From Oceanospirillaceae bacterium (GTDB taxonomy: Bacteria; Pseudomonadota; Gammaproteobacteria; Pseudomonadales; Balneatricaceae): a stretch of DNA of 64,000 bases. How positions within the stretch are numbered: the stretch's first letter is position 1; every line of letters starts with the position of its first letter. The notes under the pieces were generated by a model, which saw nothing but the letters and a program-made list of their open reading frames with translations, ran no database searches and was not told the origin of the DNA. This document shows, in pieces, positions 53,162 through 61,985 of this stretch. The stretch spans positions 1-64,000 of the forward strand of contig JABGSN010000028.1 of NCBI GenBank assembly GCA_018647765.1, written 5' to 3'. A program made the position numbers and the translations under genes.

Positions 53162-54613
53162 ATGTTACGTACTGGTGATCAATACCGAGAGTCAATAAGA
53201 GATGGTCGAGAGGTTTGGATCGATGGCGAAAAGGTGTTCGACGTGCCGAGTCATCCTGCGTTTAAACCCATTGTTGATATTCGTGCACGTATCTACGACA
53301 TGGCCCACGAGGCCGCTCACCAAGATGCAATGTCCTACGTGGATGAAAAAACTGGCGAACGTAATTGTATTGGCTTTAAATTACCCCACACTCAAGCCGA
53401 TTGGCAGGCCAAGCGAGAGGCCATTAAACGTGTGATGTACGACGTAGGTGCCGTAGTCACTCGTGTAGGTGACGAAACGGCCGGAGAAATGTGGTCTTTG
53501 TACGACGGCCAAGACATGCTCAATCAGGTGGACCCACGTTTTGGCGCTAATATAGAGCGCCATATTCAGCGGGTATTAGAAACCGATACCTTTCACGTAT
53601 CTGCCAATACTGACCCCAAGGGTGACCGCTCTAAACGGCCTCAAGACCAAGACCCAGACATGCTTTTGCATGCGGTGAAAGAAACCGATGAAGGCATTAT
53701 TGTACGCGGTGCAAAGTACGAAACTGCTGCGGCCTATGCTAACCAAGCCTTTGTTAAACCTACTATTGCTAACTGGGGCGACCAAGAGTTGTCTGACTAC
53801 GCCCTAGGTTTTATTTGCCCCATGAATGCGCCGGGCTTAAAACATATTTGCCGTAGCGGGTTTGCAGGGAGAGGTAGTCCTGAGGATTACCCGTTAAGCA
53901 ATCGAGCTGATGAAATTGATACCTTGTTAATCTTTGATAATGTGTTGATTCCATGGGAAGACGTTCTATTTTATCAACACACCAAAGCTGCTACATTTAT
54001 TCGCGGCACCTTGCACCGTTACAGTGCCTTGGCGTTTGTTGAGCGCATTCAACACATTGCCGATTTGATGATTGGTACAGCGTTGCATAATTTGCGTCAA
54101 ACCGGCCTCGATTCACAACAAGCGGTGCGTGAAAAAATAGCCCAACTTATTTGTTATCGAGAGGGCATTGACGCTCACCTAACAGCCGCCATTGCTACGG
54201 CAGAACCTAGCCCCAACGGTTTGTTAATGCCTAATCAGTCGTTCTTATACACGGGGCGGGTACACGCTTGTAGTCAATTGCCGGCGATGATGCATTTAGC
54301 CCGTGAGCTGTGTGGTGGACAAATTTGTGTCACACCCAACGCCGCAGATTTTGCCAACCCCGAGACCTTGCCGTGGTTAGAAAAGTTCTATTCGGTCAAT
54401 GAGCGTTGGACGGCAGGTGACCGCCGCCGGTTGTTGGCGTTTGGCCGTGACTTGCTCAATTCTGATTATGCTGGTCACAAGGTCACTTTCCAGTTGTTTG
54501 CTCAGTCACCGCCGTTTGCGCACCTCAATACGGTGTATAACAATTTTGATTTTGAAGGTCCATTGAGCTTTGTAAAACAGGCCGCCGGTTTGTCTGATGC
54601 AGTGATGGGCTAA
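53162..54613 (+). CDS. HpaB-family FADH2-dependent monooxygenase
   Basis: A 483-residue oxygenase of the 4-hydroxyphenylacetate 3-hydroxylase large-component family, which shares the acyl-CoA dehydrogenase fold and uses reduced flavin supplied by a separate reductase. Family marks are the N-terminal LRTGDQYRESIRDGREVWIDGEKV, DNVLIPWEDVLFYQ, and CSQLPAMMHLARELCGGQIC. The next gene is a flavin reductase, forming the usual pair. With Rid, DUF1028 and M20 genes downstream, the substrate is more likely a nitrogen heterocycle or amide than 4-hydroxyphenylacetate itself; no other HPA genes are here. Confidence 0.9.
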   Translation: MLRTGDQYRESIRDGREVWIDGEKVFDVPSHPAFKPIVDIRARIYDMAHEAAHQDAMSYVDEKTGERNCIGFKLPHTQADWQAKREAIKRVMYDVGAVVTRVGDETAGEMWSLYDGQDMLNQVDPRFGANIERHIQRVLETDTFHVSANTDPKGDRSKRPQDQDPDMLLHAVKETDEGIIVRGAKYETAAAYANQAFVKPTIANWGDQELSDYALGFICPMNAPGLKHICRSGFAGRGSPEDYPLSNRADEIDTLLIFDNVLIPWEDVLFYQHTKAATFIRGTLHRYSALAFVERIQHIADLMIGTALHNLRQTGLDSQQAVREKIAQLICYREGIDAHLTAAIATAEPSPNGLLMPNQSFLYTGRVHACSQLPAMMHLARELCGGQICVTPNAADFANPETLPWLEKFYSVNERWTAGDRRRLLAFGRDLLNSDYAGHKVTFQLFAQSPPFAHLNTVYNNFDFEGPLSFVKQAAGLSDAVMG

Positions 54614-54634
54614 GCTAATAGGTAGGAGAGTATT

Positions 54635-55138
54635 ATGCGTGATTTATTTATCAGTGCATTAAGCAATACGGCTTCTTCGGTGGCTGTGGTGACCTCAGCC
54701 GGTACAGCAGGAATGTCGGGGTCTACCGTAAGTTCTTTCTGTTCGGTGTCGGCAGACCCACCGACGTTATTGGTCTGTGTTCATAAAGACAGTGCTTTGG
54801 CACAGACCATAGAGGCTAACGGGCGTTTTTGCCTTAACCTGCTTACCCAGCAGCAAAGCCGAGAGTCAGACGTATTTGCAGGCCGTATCAAGGCTGCTGA
54901 TGGCAACAAATTTGATCTTGTGGACTGGTATGAAAGTGAATTAGGCCAGCCCGTTATTGAAAACAGTTTAGCCAGTTTTGATTGTAAGGTGAACAAAATT
55001 GTGGACGGCGCAAGCCATTGGGTGGTGTTTGGTTTGGTTGCCGATGTACATCAAGAAACCAATTTCATAGATAGTTTAGTGTATTGCCAGCGCGCCTATG
55101 TCACCACTACCATTCTTAGTCGCAGTGTTGCGGCTTAA
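54635..55138 (+). CDS. Flavin reductase (HpaC-like partner)
   Basis: A 167-residue flavin reductase domain protein (MSGSTVSSFCSVSADPPTLL, then VHKDSALAQTI, GRFCLNLL) that would supply FADH2 or FMNH2 to the monooxygenase encoded 21 bases upstream. GGAGAG precedes the ATG. Confidence 0.9.
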   Translation: MRDLFISALSNTASSVAVVTSAGTAGMSGSTVSSFCSVSADPPTLLVCVHKDSALAQTIEANGRFCLNLLTQQQSRESDVFAGRIKAADGNKFDLVDWYESELGQPVIENSLASFDCKVNKIVDGASHWVVFGLVADVHQETNFIDSLVYCQRAYVTTTILSRSVAA

Positions 55139-55161
55139 ATAAACAAATAAGAGAAATTAAC

Positions 55162-55578
55162 ATGGCACACCAACGCATTAGAAAATTCAACACGGCGCAA
55201 ATGTATCCGGGTAAAGGCATGAACAACGATCTGTGTATGGCAGTAAGAGCGGGTAATCGCGTGTTCTTGCGAGGTCAAACTGGGTTTGATCTGGACGGCA
55301 ATATGGTGGGTATCGGTGATCCTGCGGCGCAAACAGAAATGGCCATGCAATGTGTACAAACACTATTGGAAGAATCTGGGGCCAAGTTAGAACACATCTG
55401 TAAAACCACCATTTACATTACCGACCGTGCCTACCGTGAAGAAGTCTACACGGTCATAGGTAAATGGCTAAAAGGTGTTCATCCCTGTTCGACGGGGTTG
55501 ATTGTACAAGGCTTAGCGCGCCCAGAAATGGTGATGGAAATTGACGTAGAAGCTATTATCCCAGAAGCAGATGCTTGA
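55162..55578 (+). CDS. Rid (YjgF/YER057c/UK114)-family protein
   Basis: A 138-residue Rid protein (VFLRGQTGFDLDGNMVG, AAQTEMAMQCVQTLLEESGA, HICKTTIYITD). Archetypal RidA hydrolyses enamines and imines and needs an arginine directly before the V-E-I-E strand. Here that strand reads VMEIDVEA, preceded by GLARPEM, so the usual arginine is displaced. It may be a Rid subgroup with a different reaction, for example on a ring-opened intermediate, as RutC in pyrimidine breakdown. It sits between the reductase and PhyH genes of the operon. Confidence 0.85.
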   Translation: MAHQRIRKFNTAQMYPGKGMNNDLCMAVRAGNRVFLRGQTGFDLDGNMVGIGDPAAQTEMAMQCVQTLLEESGAKLEHICKTTIYITDRAYREEVYTVIGKWLKGVHPCSTGLIVQGLARPEMVMEIDVEAIIPEADA

Positions 55579-55609
55579 CGATTGAATGACCCACGTGGAG
55601 TTGCAAACG

Positions 55610-56476
55610 ATGTTAACAGAAGCACAAAAACAAACTTATAAAGACCAAGGATTCGTGTTAATACCACAGGCGATCGGGGCAGAAAATATTGCCGCTATGG
55701 CCTTAGAGCTGGAAAAATGGATAGAAGAAAGCCGTAACCATAAAAAAAATTACGGCTCTACCCGTAATGGCAAAGCTCGTTTTGATCTGGAACCCGGTCA
55801 TAGTGCGGAACATCCTAAGTTAAGACGCATCAGCAACCCCGTAGATATTTCTCAAGCTTATAGAGACGTATTATTCGAAGGTCCTGCGATAGAGGCCGCA
55901 GTTGATGTGTTGGGCCCCGATGTAAAGTTTCATCACTGTAAACTCAATATCAAACTGCCCGGCATGGTGACCCGAGTGGATTACCATCAAGACCACCCGT
56001 TCGATGTGCACACTAATGATGATCACGTGACATTACTAGTGCTGCTTGATGATATGACTGAAGCCAATGGTTGTTTAAGAATCGTGTCGGGCTCCCATTT
56101 ATGGCCGCAATACAGTCACTACAAAGGTGACGAATTTGTTGGTAAGGTCGATGCCGAAGCTCAAGCCATGTGTGAAGCCTCAGCAACTAAGTTGGAAGGT
56201 AAAGCCGGTGACATCTGCTTGATGAACACCTGGTGTTTACATGGTGGTACCTCTAACTTATCTAAAAATTCACGCCGATTATTGATTTGTGACCTCACTG
56301 CAGCCGATAATTATCCATTGATGGAACCACAAGTGCCTTCTGACTATACTGGTAAGATTGTAGCCGGTAAGGCGAGCCGTATTGCGCGCTTCAGGGCGGG
56401 TCAAGTAGAAATGCCATACCTGTATGAATCGGACTCGTTTTTCGGTGCCCAAGGCCAAGATGAAGAGCAAGACTAG
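55610..56476 (+). CDS. PhyH-family Fe(II)/2-oxoglutarate oxygenase (second)
   Basis: A 288-residue oxygenase with metal ligands H126-x-D128 in VDYHQDHPFD and H211 in WCLHGGTSNLS. The ATG nine bases after GGAG is chosen over one 24 bases upstream. It differs from the PhyH protein of the MttB gene set, with a longer N-terminal part. Within this operon it probably hydroxylates or N-demethylates the substrate or an intermediate. Confidence 0.88.
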   Translation: MLTEAQKQTYKDQGFVLIPQAIGAENIAAMALELEKWIEESRNHKKNYGSTRNGKARFDLEPGHSAEHPKLRRISNPVDISQAYRDVLFEGPAIEAAVDVLGPDVKFHHCKLNIKLPGMVTRVDYHQDHPFDVHTNDDHVTLLVLLDDMTEANGCLRIVSGSHLWPQYSHYKGDEFVGKVDAEAQAMCEASATKLEGKAGDICLMNTWCLHGGTSNLSKNSRRLLICDLTAADNYPLMEPQVPSDYTGKIVAGKASRIARFRAGQVEMPYLYESDSFFGAQGQDEEQD

Positions 56477-56511
56477 CATTACTTAATAGACCAACCATAA
56501 GAGACTTCATT

Positions 56512-57189
56512 ATGACATTTTCCATATCAGGCTTTTGTGAACGCACGGGCATGGTGGGTGTAGCGATTACCACCTCCAGCATCAGCGTGGCCAGCCGTTG
56601 CCCGTGGATCAGGGCCGGAGTCGGCGCTGCCGCAACCCAAAACGTCACTGATCCTAGTTTAGGCAACTTAATGTTAGATGGCCTAGAGCAAGGCCAAACC
56701 CCAGCTGAAGTGATTGACCAGTTGGTCAACAAGCGTGAATTTATTGAATATCGTCAGCTGGCGTTAATCGATGCTCAAGGGCGCAGTGCAAGTTTTACCG
56801 GAGCCCAGACTTTAGGCACCAACGCCGTGGTAAAAGGGGATGGGTGTATTGCCGCTGGTAACCTGCTTATTACTACCGATGTACCCAAAGCGATGGCGGG
56901 CAGTTTTTCCAGCAATGCGCAGATGCACTTAGCCGAGCGGTTATTAGTGGCATTACAAGCGGGTGTGGACGCGGGTGGTGAAGAAGGCCCCGTACATTCT
57001 GCAGGCCTAAAGGTGGCTCATATTCACCCATGGCCGTTAGTGGACTTAAGAGTGGATTGGGCAGATGATGGCCCGATTTCCCAGCTTATGGATCTGTGGA
57101 AAGCTTATGAACCGCAGATGATGGATTACAATGCCCGTGCCATTAATCCCAGTGCAGCCCCAAGCTATGGTGTGCCAGGGGATTTATAA
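56512..57189 (+). CDS. DUF1028 protein (Ntn-hydrolase-like)
   Basis: A 225-residue DUF1028 protein: TFSISGFCERTGMVGVAITT at the start, then CPWIRAGVGAAATQNVTDPS, which contains the conserved A-T-Q segment, and the end DYNARAINPSAAPSYGVPGD. The family is related to N-terminal-nucleophile hydrolases, though its chemistry is not well defined. Placed just before an ArgE-like hydrolase, with a three-base gap, it most likely cuts an amide or cyclic amide. Confidence 0.85.
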   Translation: MTFSISGFCERTGMVGVAITTSSISVASRCPWIRAGVGAAATQNVTDPSLGNLMLDGLEQGQTPAEVIDQLVNKREFIEYRQLALIDAQGRSASFTGAQTLGTNAVVKGDGCIAAGNLLITTDVPKAMAGSFSSNAQMHLAERLLVALQAGVDAGGEEGPVHSAGLKVAHIHPWPLVDLRVDWADDGPISQLMDLWKAYEPQMMDYNARAINPSAAPSYGVPGDL

Positions 57190-57192
57190 ACC

Positions 57193-58371
57193 ATGTCTCA
57201 AGACCTGATCGCACAAGACATCTTGCAACAACTAGTCAGTTTTGACACCACCAGCTACAAGTCTAATTTGGCCTTGGTGGATTATGTGCAAGAGTATCTA
57301 CAAAGTTATGGCGTAGACAGTCAATTGGTGCCAGACGCAAGCGGCAAGAAAGCCAATCTTTATGCCACCATAGGCGCCGACTCCGCCCACCCAGAACGAG
57401 GTGGTATTATGCTTTCCGGTCATACGGATGTAGTGCCAGTCACAGGGCAGGACTGGCACTCCAACCCGTTTTGTTTGTATGAAGAAGACAACAAGCTGTT
57501 TGCCCGCGGTAGTGCAGATATGAAAGGGTTTATTGCCTTGGTGTTGAGCCGCGTGCCCCTCATGTTGGCCCAACCATTACAAATGCCGTTCCATTTAGCC
57601 TTTTCTTACGACGAAGAAATTGGCTGCGTGGGTGTGCGCGGTTTATTAACCTTGTTAGAGCAACTGTCGGTAAAACCAGCCATGTGTATTGTCGGCGAAC
57701 CCACCAGTATGGAAGTGGTGATAGGCCACAAAGGCAAGGTGAGCTACAAGGTTGACGTTACCGGCCATGCTTGCCATTCTGGTCAAGCCCCTTTAGGGGT
57801 GAACGCCGTGGATTATGCAGCGCAACTCATCGTTTATATTAATAACATGGCGCAACAATCTGCACTCAATGGCCCCTTCGACCATGACTACAAAGTACCT
57901 TACACGACCTTACACACGGGCTCTATTCAAGGCGGTACAGCTCTAAATATAGTGCCTAATCACTGTGGTTTTGAGTTTGAAATTCGTTATTTAGCGCAAC
58001 AAGACCCAGCGCCTCTAGTGCAACAAATTACCGACTATGCCCATCATGAATTAGAACCAAAAATGCAAGCGGTGGCAAAAGGCACGGGTATCAATATAAC
58101 CCAAATTGCGTCTTATCCTGGGCTGTTAATCGAACCAGAAGCAAGGCTTGTCACCTACGTTAAACAGCTGCTAAACAATGAAGCTCACAGCAAGGTGATA
58201 TTTGGTACAGAGGGGGGCTTGTTTCAGCAGCGTTTAGGCATTCCCACAATCGTCTGTGGACCAGGCAATATAGATCAGGCGCATAAAGCCAATGAATACA
58301 TCAGTCTTGAACAGTTTGAGTTAGGTGGTCAGTTTTTAGATCGGCTTATTGCCGATGTTGCTCAGCCATAG
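57193..58371 (+). CDS. M20 metallopeptidase, ArgE-like deacylase
   Basis: A 392-residue M20 enzyme of the acetylornithine deacetylase group. Metal ligands H77 (SGHTDVVP) and D109 (GSADMKG) and the catalytic and ligand glutamates E141/E142 (YDEEIG) are visible, with a dimerisation domain in the middle. It releases an amino acid from an N-acyl or N-formyl derivative in relatives. No other arginine-biosynthesis genes are near. It is the last gene of the operon, so it fits a final deacylation step in the catabolic route. Confidence 0.9.
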   Translation: MSQDLIAQDILQQLVSFDTTSYKSNLALVDYVQEYLQSYGVDSQLVPDASGKKANLYATIGADSAHPERGGIMLSGHTDVVPVTGQDWHSNPFCLYEEDNKLFARGSADMKGFIALVLSRVPLMLAQPLQMPFHLAFSYDEEIGCVGVRGLLTLLEQLSVKPAMCIVGEPTSMEVVIGHKGKVSYKVDVTGHACHSGQAPLGVNAVDYAAQLIVYINNMAQQSALNGPFDHDYKVPYTTLHTGSIQGGTALNIVPNHCGFEFEIRYLAQQDPAPLVQQITDYAHHELEPKMQAVAKGTGINITQIASYPGLLIEPEARLVTYVKQLLNNEAHSKVIFGTEGGLFQQRLGIPTIVCGPGNIDQAHKANEYISLEQFELGGQFLDRLIADVAQP

Positions 58372-58390
58372 CCACTTTGACGTTCCCGTG

Positions 58391-58485
58391 TCATGCTGAC
58401 AAAGGTCAGGATTTCAGGGATATTCCGGCCTTCGCCGGAATGACGAGGGAGGCCAGAATAGCAGGATGTCGGCCTAGGCCGACAT
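58391..58485. repeat. Dispersed hairpin element and a 20-bp perfect palindrome
   Basis: The two modules seen after soxG recur here in opposite order: CTGAC/GTCAG, then ATTCCGG/CCGGAAT followed by GACG. A third hairpin, ATGTCGGCCTAGGCCGACAT, is a perfect 20-base palindrome at 58466-58485. The block lies between two converging operons and may serve as a two-way transcript end. Confidence 0.65.
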
Positions 58486-58498
58486 GATAGACAGATAA

Positions 58499-59227
58499 TT
58501 AAACCGCCAAGTACTCTTCACGTAGTGCTTGGTTATCCAACACTTCTTGCGCAGTGCCGGTAAACACGATTTCACCCGTATCGATGATAATGGCGTGGTC
58601 GGCTAGTTTTAGCGCGGCTACGGCATTTTGTTCAACGATAATAGTGGTGATACCCATGGATTTCACTTCCTGCAACATACGCTCAATTTCTTGCACGATA
58701 ACAGGGGCTAAACCTTCATAAGGCTCGTCCAGTAGTAACAACTTAACGTCACGGGCCAAAGCTCGAGCAAGGGCTAGCATTTGCTGTTCGCCACCGGAAA
58801 GGGAAGAGGCTTCTTGCTTGCGTCGTTCTTCTAGCTTAGGGAAGTGACTGTAGATCTTCTCTAAACTCCAACCTAAGGGTTGAGCGATTTGAGCAAGTAT
58901 TAAGTTCTCTTCTACCGTAACACCAGGAATAACACGACGATCTTCACACACTAATTGAATGCCTGATCGAGCCGCCTCAAAAGGCTTCATTTCGTGTAAG
59001 GCTTGGCCGTTAAGCCAAATCTCACCGCTAGTGAGTGCCGGTTCATTAGCCCTTGCAATGGTGCGTAGGGTTGATGTTTTGCCCGCACCGTTACGGCCTA
59101 ATAAGGCAACGATATCGCCTTCTGGGATGTCAAAAGACACGCCTTGTACCACATAGCTTTCGCCATAAAATGCGTTCAGTTCGCGGCAAGAAAAGAAGGA
59201 CTGCGGTGCTTCATTTTTTGATGACAT
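58499..59227 (-). CDS. Branched-chain-type ABC importer, ATPase LivF
   Basis: A 242-residue ATPase with Walker A GRNGAGKTS, signature LSGGEQQMLALARAL and Walker B LLLLDEPYEGLAP. The start is the ATG after AAGGAGA; a longer frame would add 29 residues inside the preceding gene. It is the last gene of the substrate-binding protein-livH-livM-livG-livF type operon. Such importers carry amino acids, urea, amides and betaine-like compounds. Confidence 0.93.
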   Translation of the reverse strand: MSSKNEAPQSFFSCRELNAFYGESYVVQGVSFDIPEGDIVALLGRNGAGKTSTLRTIARANEPALTSGEIWLNGQALHEMKPFEAARSGIQLVCEDRRVIPGVTVEENLILAQIAQPLGWSLEKIYSHFPKLEERRKQEASSLSGGEQQMLALARALARDVKLLLLDEPYEGLAPVIVQEIERMLQEVKSMGITTIIVEQNAVAALKLADHAIIIDTGEIVFTGTAQEVLDNQALREEYLAV

Positions 59228-59237
59228 AATCTTCTCC

Positions 59238-59990
59238 TTAAACCTGAGCTTCGCCAAGGTAGGCTTCAATAACTTTCGGGTGGCCTTTAATTTCGTCAGG
59301 CGAACCTTCGGCAATGATTTGACCTTGGGCTAACACAGAAATTTTCTCTGCCAATGAGAACACTACGTTCATGTCGTGTTCAACAATAACCTTGGTAATG
59401 CCATCTTTCATGCCTTGTAGCAGTTCGATGGTTTTCTCAGTTTCGTGGCGCGCCATGCCCGCAGTAGGCTCGTCTAGTAACAATAAACGCGGCTTGTTGG
59501 CTAAACAAATAGCCATTTCCAAACGACGTTTATCACCACGTGACAGGCTGCCTGCGATGGAGTGCATGTGTTTTTCTAGACCTAGTTCACAAATTTGTTC
59601 TTCGGCAAACTCGATTAATGGGCGTTGCTTGCTAAACCCTTCAAGCATATTCATACGAAATGATCCATCTCGTGCTGCAAACACAGGGATGGTCACGTTT
59701 TGTAGTACCGTCATTTCCGGGAAAATAGCGGGGGTCTGAAACACTTTGGCAATGCCAAGCTGGTTGATGTCAAATGAATTAACATCTAACAATGGCTTGC
59801 CATCAAACATTACTGAGCCGTCGTCGGGCTTAAGCATGCCCGTAAGCACGTTCAGTAATGTAGATTTGCCGGCGCCGTTAGGGCCAATAAGTGCGTGTGT
59901 GGTGCCTTGCCCAATTTTGAGGTTTACGTTCTGTAAGGCTTTTAAACCACCAAAACTCAAGGACACCTGATGAATGTCTAATATGGTCAT
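59238..59990 (-). CDS. Branched-chain-type ABC importer, ATPase LivG
   Basis: A 250-residue ATPase with GPNGAGKST, the variant signature LSRGDKRRLEMA and LLLLDEPTAGM. The RGDKRRLEMA form is known in LivG relatives of urea- and amide-type systems (UrtD-like), where it replaces the common SGGQ motif. It pairs with the LivF ATPase encoded ten bases downstream. Confidence 0.92.
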   Translation of the reverse strand: MTILDIHQVSLSFGGLKALQNVNLKIGQGTTHALIGPNGAGKSTLLNVLTGMLKPDDGSVMFDGKPLLDVNSFDINQLGIAKVFQTPAIFPEMTVLQNVTIPVFAARDGSFRMNMLEGFSKQRPLIEFAEEQICELGLEKHMHSIAGSLSRGDKRRLEMAICLANKPRLLLLDEPTAGMARHETEKTIELLQGMKDGITKVIVEHDMNVVFSLAEKISVLAQGQIIAEGSPDEIKGHPKVIEAYLGEAQV

Positions 59991-60001
59991 GGTTGAGTCT
60001 C

Positions 60002-60976
60002 CTATTCGCTGTCAGCGGTGGTAATAAAACGTTTCTTGATGCGATCTACAGCTTCCATGAAGCCGCCTGGCATAAAGATAACCACAAACATAAAGATAAG
60101 GCCTAATACCAATAACCATTGTTCGCCAAGGTCTACAGACAATACGTTTTCGAAGTAGAGCATGAACGCCGCGCCGATCATCGGGCCTACAAGAGTACCC
60201 ACGCCACCAATAACGGACATGATTACAACTTCACCAGACTGGTGCCAGCCAAGGAATTCGTGGCCTACAAATGGCTCATAAACCACCATTAACGCGCCTG
60301 CAACAGCGGCATACATAGCACTAATAACAAAGGCCAATAACTTGTACTTACGTGCGTTGATGCCGGTATATTCCAAACGAGTTTGGTTACATTTTATGGC
60401 TTTCATCATTAAGCCTACAGGCGAGCGCTCAATGCGCTTAGCAACGTAGAATAAAATGATAGCCATGATGGCAGTAAAGTAAAACACAGCGCTGCCTTGC
60501 ATCTTGATGTCAAACAACATTGGTGTAGGCATGCCAGTCAAACCATTTTCACCACCGGTCCATGTTTGTAGCATGGCCATAGCCATGGAGTGAAACATTT
60601 CTGCAAAGGCTAGGGTAAGGATTGAGAAGTATATGCCGGTACGTTTTAAGGTAAGCAAACCAATCACAATAGCCACCAATGTCGCCGCTATCACCGCAAC
60701 GATGATGGCTGGAATAATGTTGTCCGAAAAGTTCTTTAACATTAAACCTGTGCTGTAGGCAGCAATACCAAAAAATGCAGCATGTCCAAACGATAAATAG
60801 CCTGTAAAGCCCAATAAAATATCAAAACCGACAAGGAAGATACAAAAGATCATAATCTTAGTATCAAGGCCAGAGTAACCGTTGATAAGTGGAAACCAAA
60901 GAGGCATGGTGAGGGCAACTAGGGCGAATAAAACTACCGCCTTGTTGAGTTGCCAAAAGCTTTGTTGATTATGCAT
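60002..60976 (-). CDS. Branched-chain-type ABC importer, permease LivM
   Basis: A 324-residue membrane protein with about eight to ten helices and the LivM segments LVGFDILLGFTGYLSFGHAAFFG near residue 48 and SVIGGVGTLVGPMIGA near 255. It shares one base with the livH-type gene upstream, showing tight coupling. Confidence 0.92.
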   Translation of the reverse strand: MHNQQSFWQLNKAVVLFALVALTMPLWFPLINGYSGLDTKIMIFCIFLVGFDILLGFTGYLSFGHAAFFGIAAYSTGLMLKNFSDNIIPAIIVAVIAATLVAIVIGLLTLKRTGIYFSILTLAFAEMFHSMAMAMLQTWTGGENGLTGMPTPMLFDIKMQGSAVFYFTAIMAIILFYVAKRIERSPVGLMMKAIKCNQTRLEYTGINARKYKLLAFVISAMYAAVAGALMVVYEPFVGHEFLGWHQSGEVVIMSVIGGVGTLVGPMIGAAFMLYFENVLSVDLGEQWLLVLGLIFMFVVIFMPGGFMEAVDRIKKRFITTADSE

Positions 60977-61875
60977 TATTCAAACACTCCCTTGGCACCC
61001 AATAAACCGCGTGGGCGGACCAATAAAATAACCACAGTAATTAGGTAAATGATAACGGTGTTGAGGTTGATGTAAGGCGCAGTGAAACTTTGAGCCATAC
61101 CAATGAGGATGCCAGCAATGACTGCGCCGCCTAATGAACCCATACCGCCAATAACCACTACTAAGAAAGAGGGCACAAGTAAATGCATACCTACTTCAGG
61201 TGACACTTGGGTCACTGGTCCACCAAATACGCCGGCGATACCAGCAATCATAGAGCCAAGGCCGAATACAATCATAAAACGGCGGTTAATATTCACACCG
61301 AGGAACTGCATCATCTCAGCGTCGCGCATGCCAGCACGGATGACCAAACCAAAACGGGTCAGGTGAAGTAGAGCGAATACGGCTGCAACAGTAACGATAG
61401 AGACGACCACTAAAATCAAACGCCACTTTGGATACACTACAAAGCCTTCTAAGAACGGTAGGTAGTCATGCAACATAAGGATGCCATTACCCCAACTAGG
61501 GATGGCAAACGGGATGTTGTTGGCGCCGAATACCCATTTTAGTAATTCTTGTAAAACAATGGCAAGGCCAAAGGTTACCAGAATCTGATCGGTATGCTCG
61601 CGGTCGTAGAAACGCTGTATTAAGCCGCGTTCCATAAGCACACCAAAGACAAATAAAATGGGTGGTACAAGGATTAACGCCAGGCCGAAACCTAAGGCAT
61701 TGTTGATACTTACGGCCAAATAGATGGCAATAAGGTAAAGGGCTCCGTGGGCAAAGTTAACTACGCCCAAGGTGCCGAAAATAAGGGTAAGGCCTAGAGC
61801 AATGAGCACGAAAATGGAACCGAGTTGTAACCCGGTAAGAATATAAAGGGTAAAAGCGTTGAGCGTCATGTCCAT
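60976..61875 (-). CDS. Branched-chain-type ABC importer, permease LivH
   Basis: A 299-residue permease: GLQLGSIFVLIALGLTLIFG followed by VNFAHGALY (the conserved LivH opening), RFGLVIRAGMRDAEMMQFLG (cytoplasmic coupling region) and VVIGGMGSLGGAVIAG. It forms the membrane channel with LivM. A hairpin precedes it, so its level is probably lower than that of the binding protein. Confidence 0.93.
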   Translation of the reverse strand: MDMTLNAFTLYILTGLQLGSIFVLIALGLTLIFGTLGVVNFAHGALYLIAIYLAVSINNALGFGLALILVPPILFVFGVLMERGLIQRFYDREHTDQILVTFGLAIVLQELLKWVFGANNIPFAIPSWGNGILMLHDYLPFLEGFVVYPKWRLILVVVSIVTVAAVFALLHLTRFGLVIRAGMRDAEMMQFLGVNINRRFMIVFGLGSMIAGIAGVFGGPVTQVSPEVGMHLLVPSFLVVVIGGMGSLGGAVIAGILIGMAQSFTAPYINLNTVIIYLITVVILLVRPRGLLGAKGVFE

Positions 61876-61923
61876 TTTGGAGCTACTCCCATTGGTTGCT
61901 GTGGCAAATTCATGGTTTTTTCT

Positions 61924-61967
61924 GATTTGAATAAATAAAAGCGGGTCAGCTTAAATGGCCGACCCGC
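61924..61967 (-). terminator. Intra-operon hairpin between the binding-protein and permease genes
   Basis: Read on the minus strand, GCGGGTC and GACCCGC arms enclose 13 bases and are followed by TTTTATTTATT. Partial termination after the binding-protein gene would raise its dosage, as at the tctC-tctB junction. Confidence 0.7.
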
Positions 61968-61985
61968 AAGAACGTACGGCTCTGC

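Noticed and set aside
53162-54613. Acyl-CoA dehydrogenase
   Set aside because: The fold is related, but the N-terminal LRTGDQYRESIRDGR and the neighbouring flavin reductase point to the HpaB oxygenase family.
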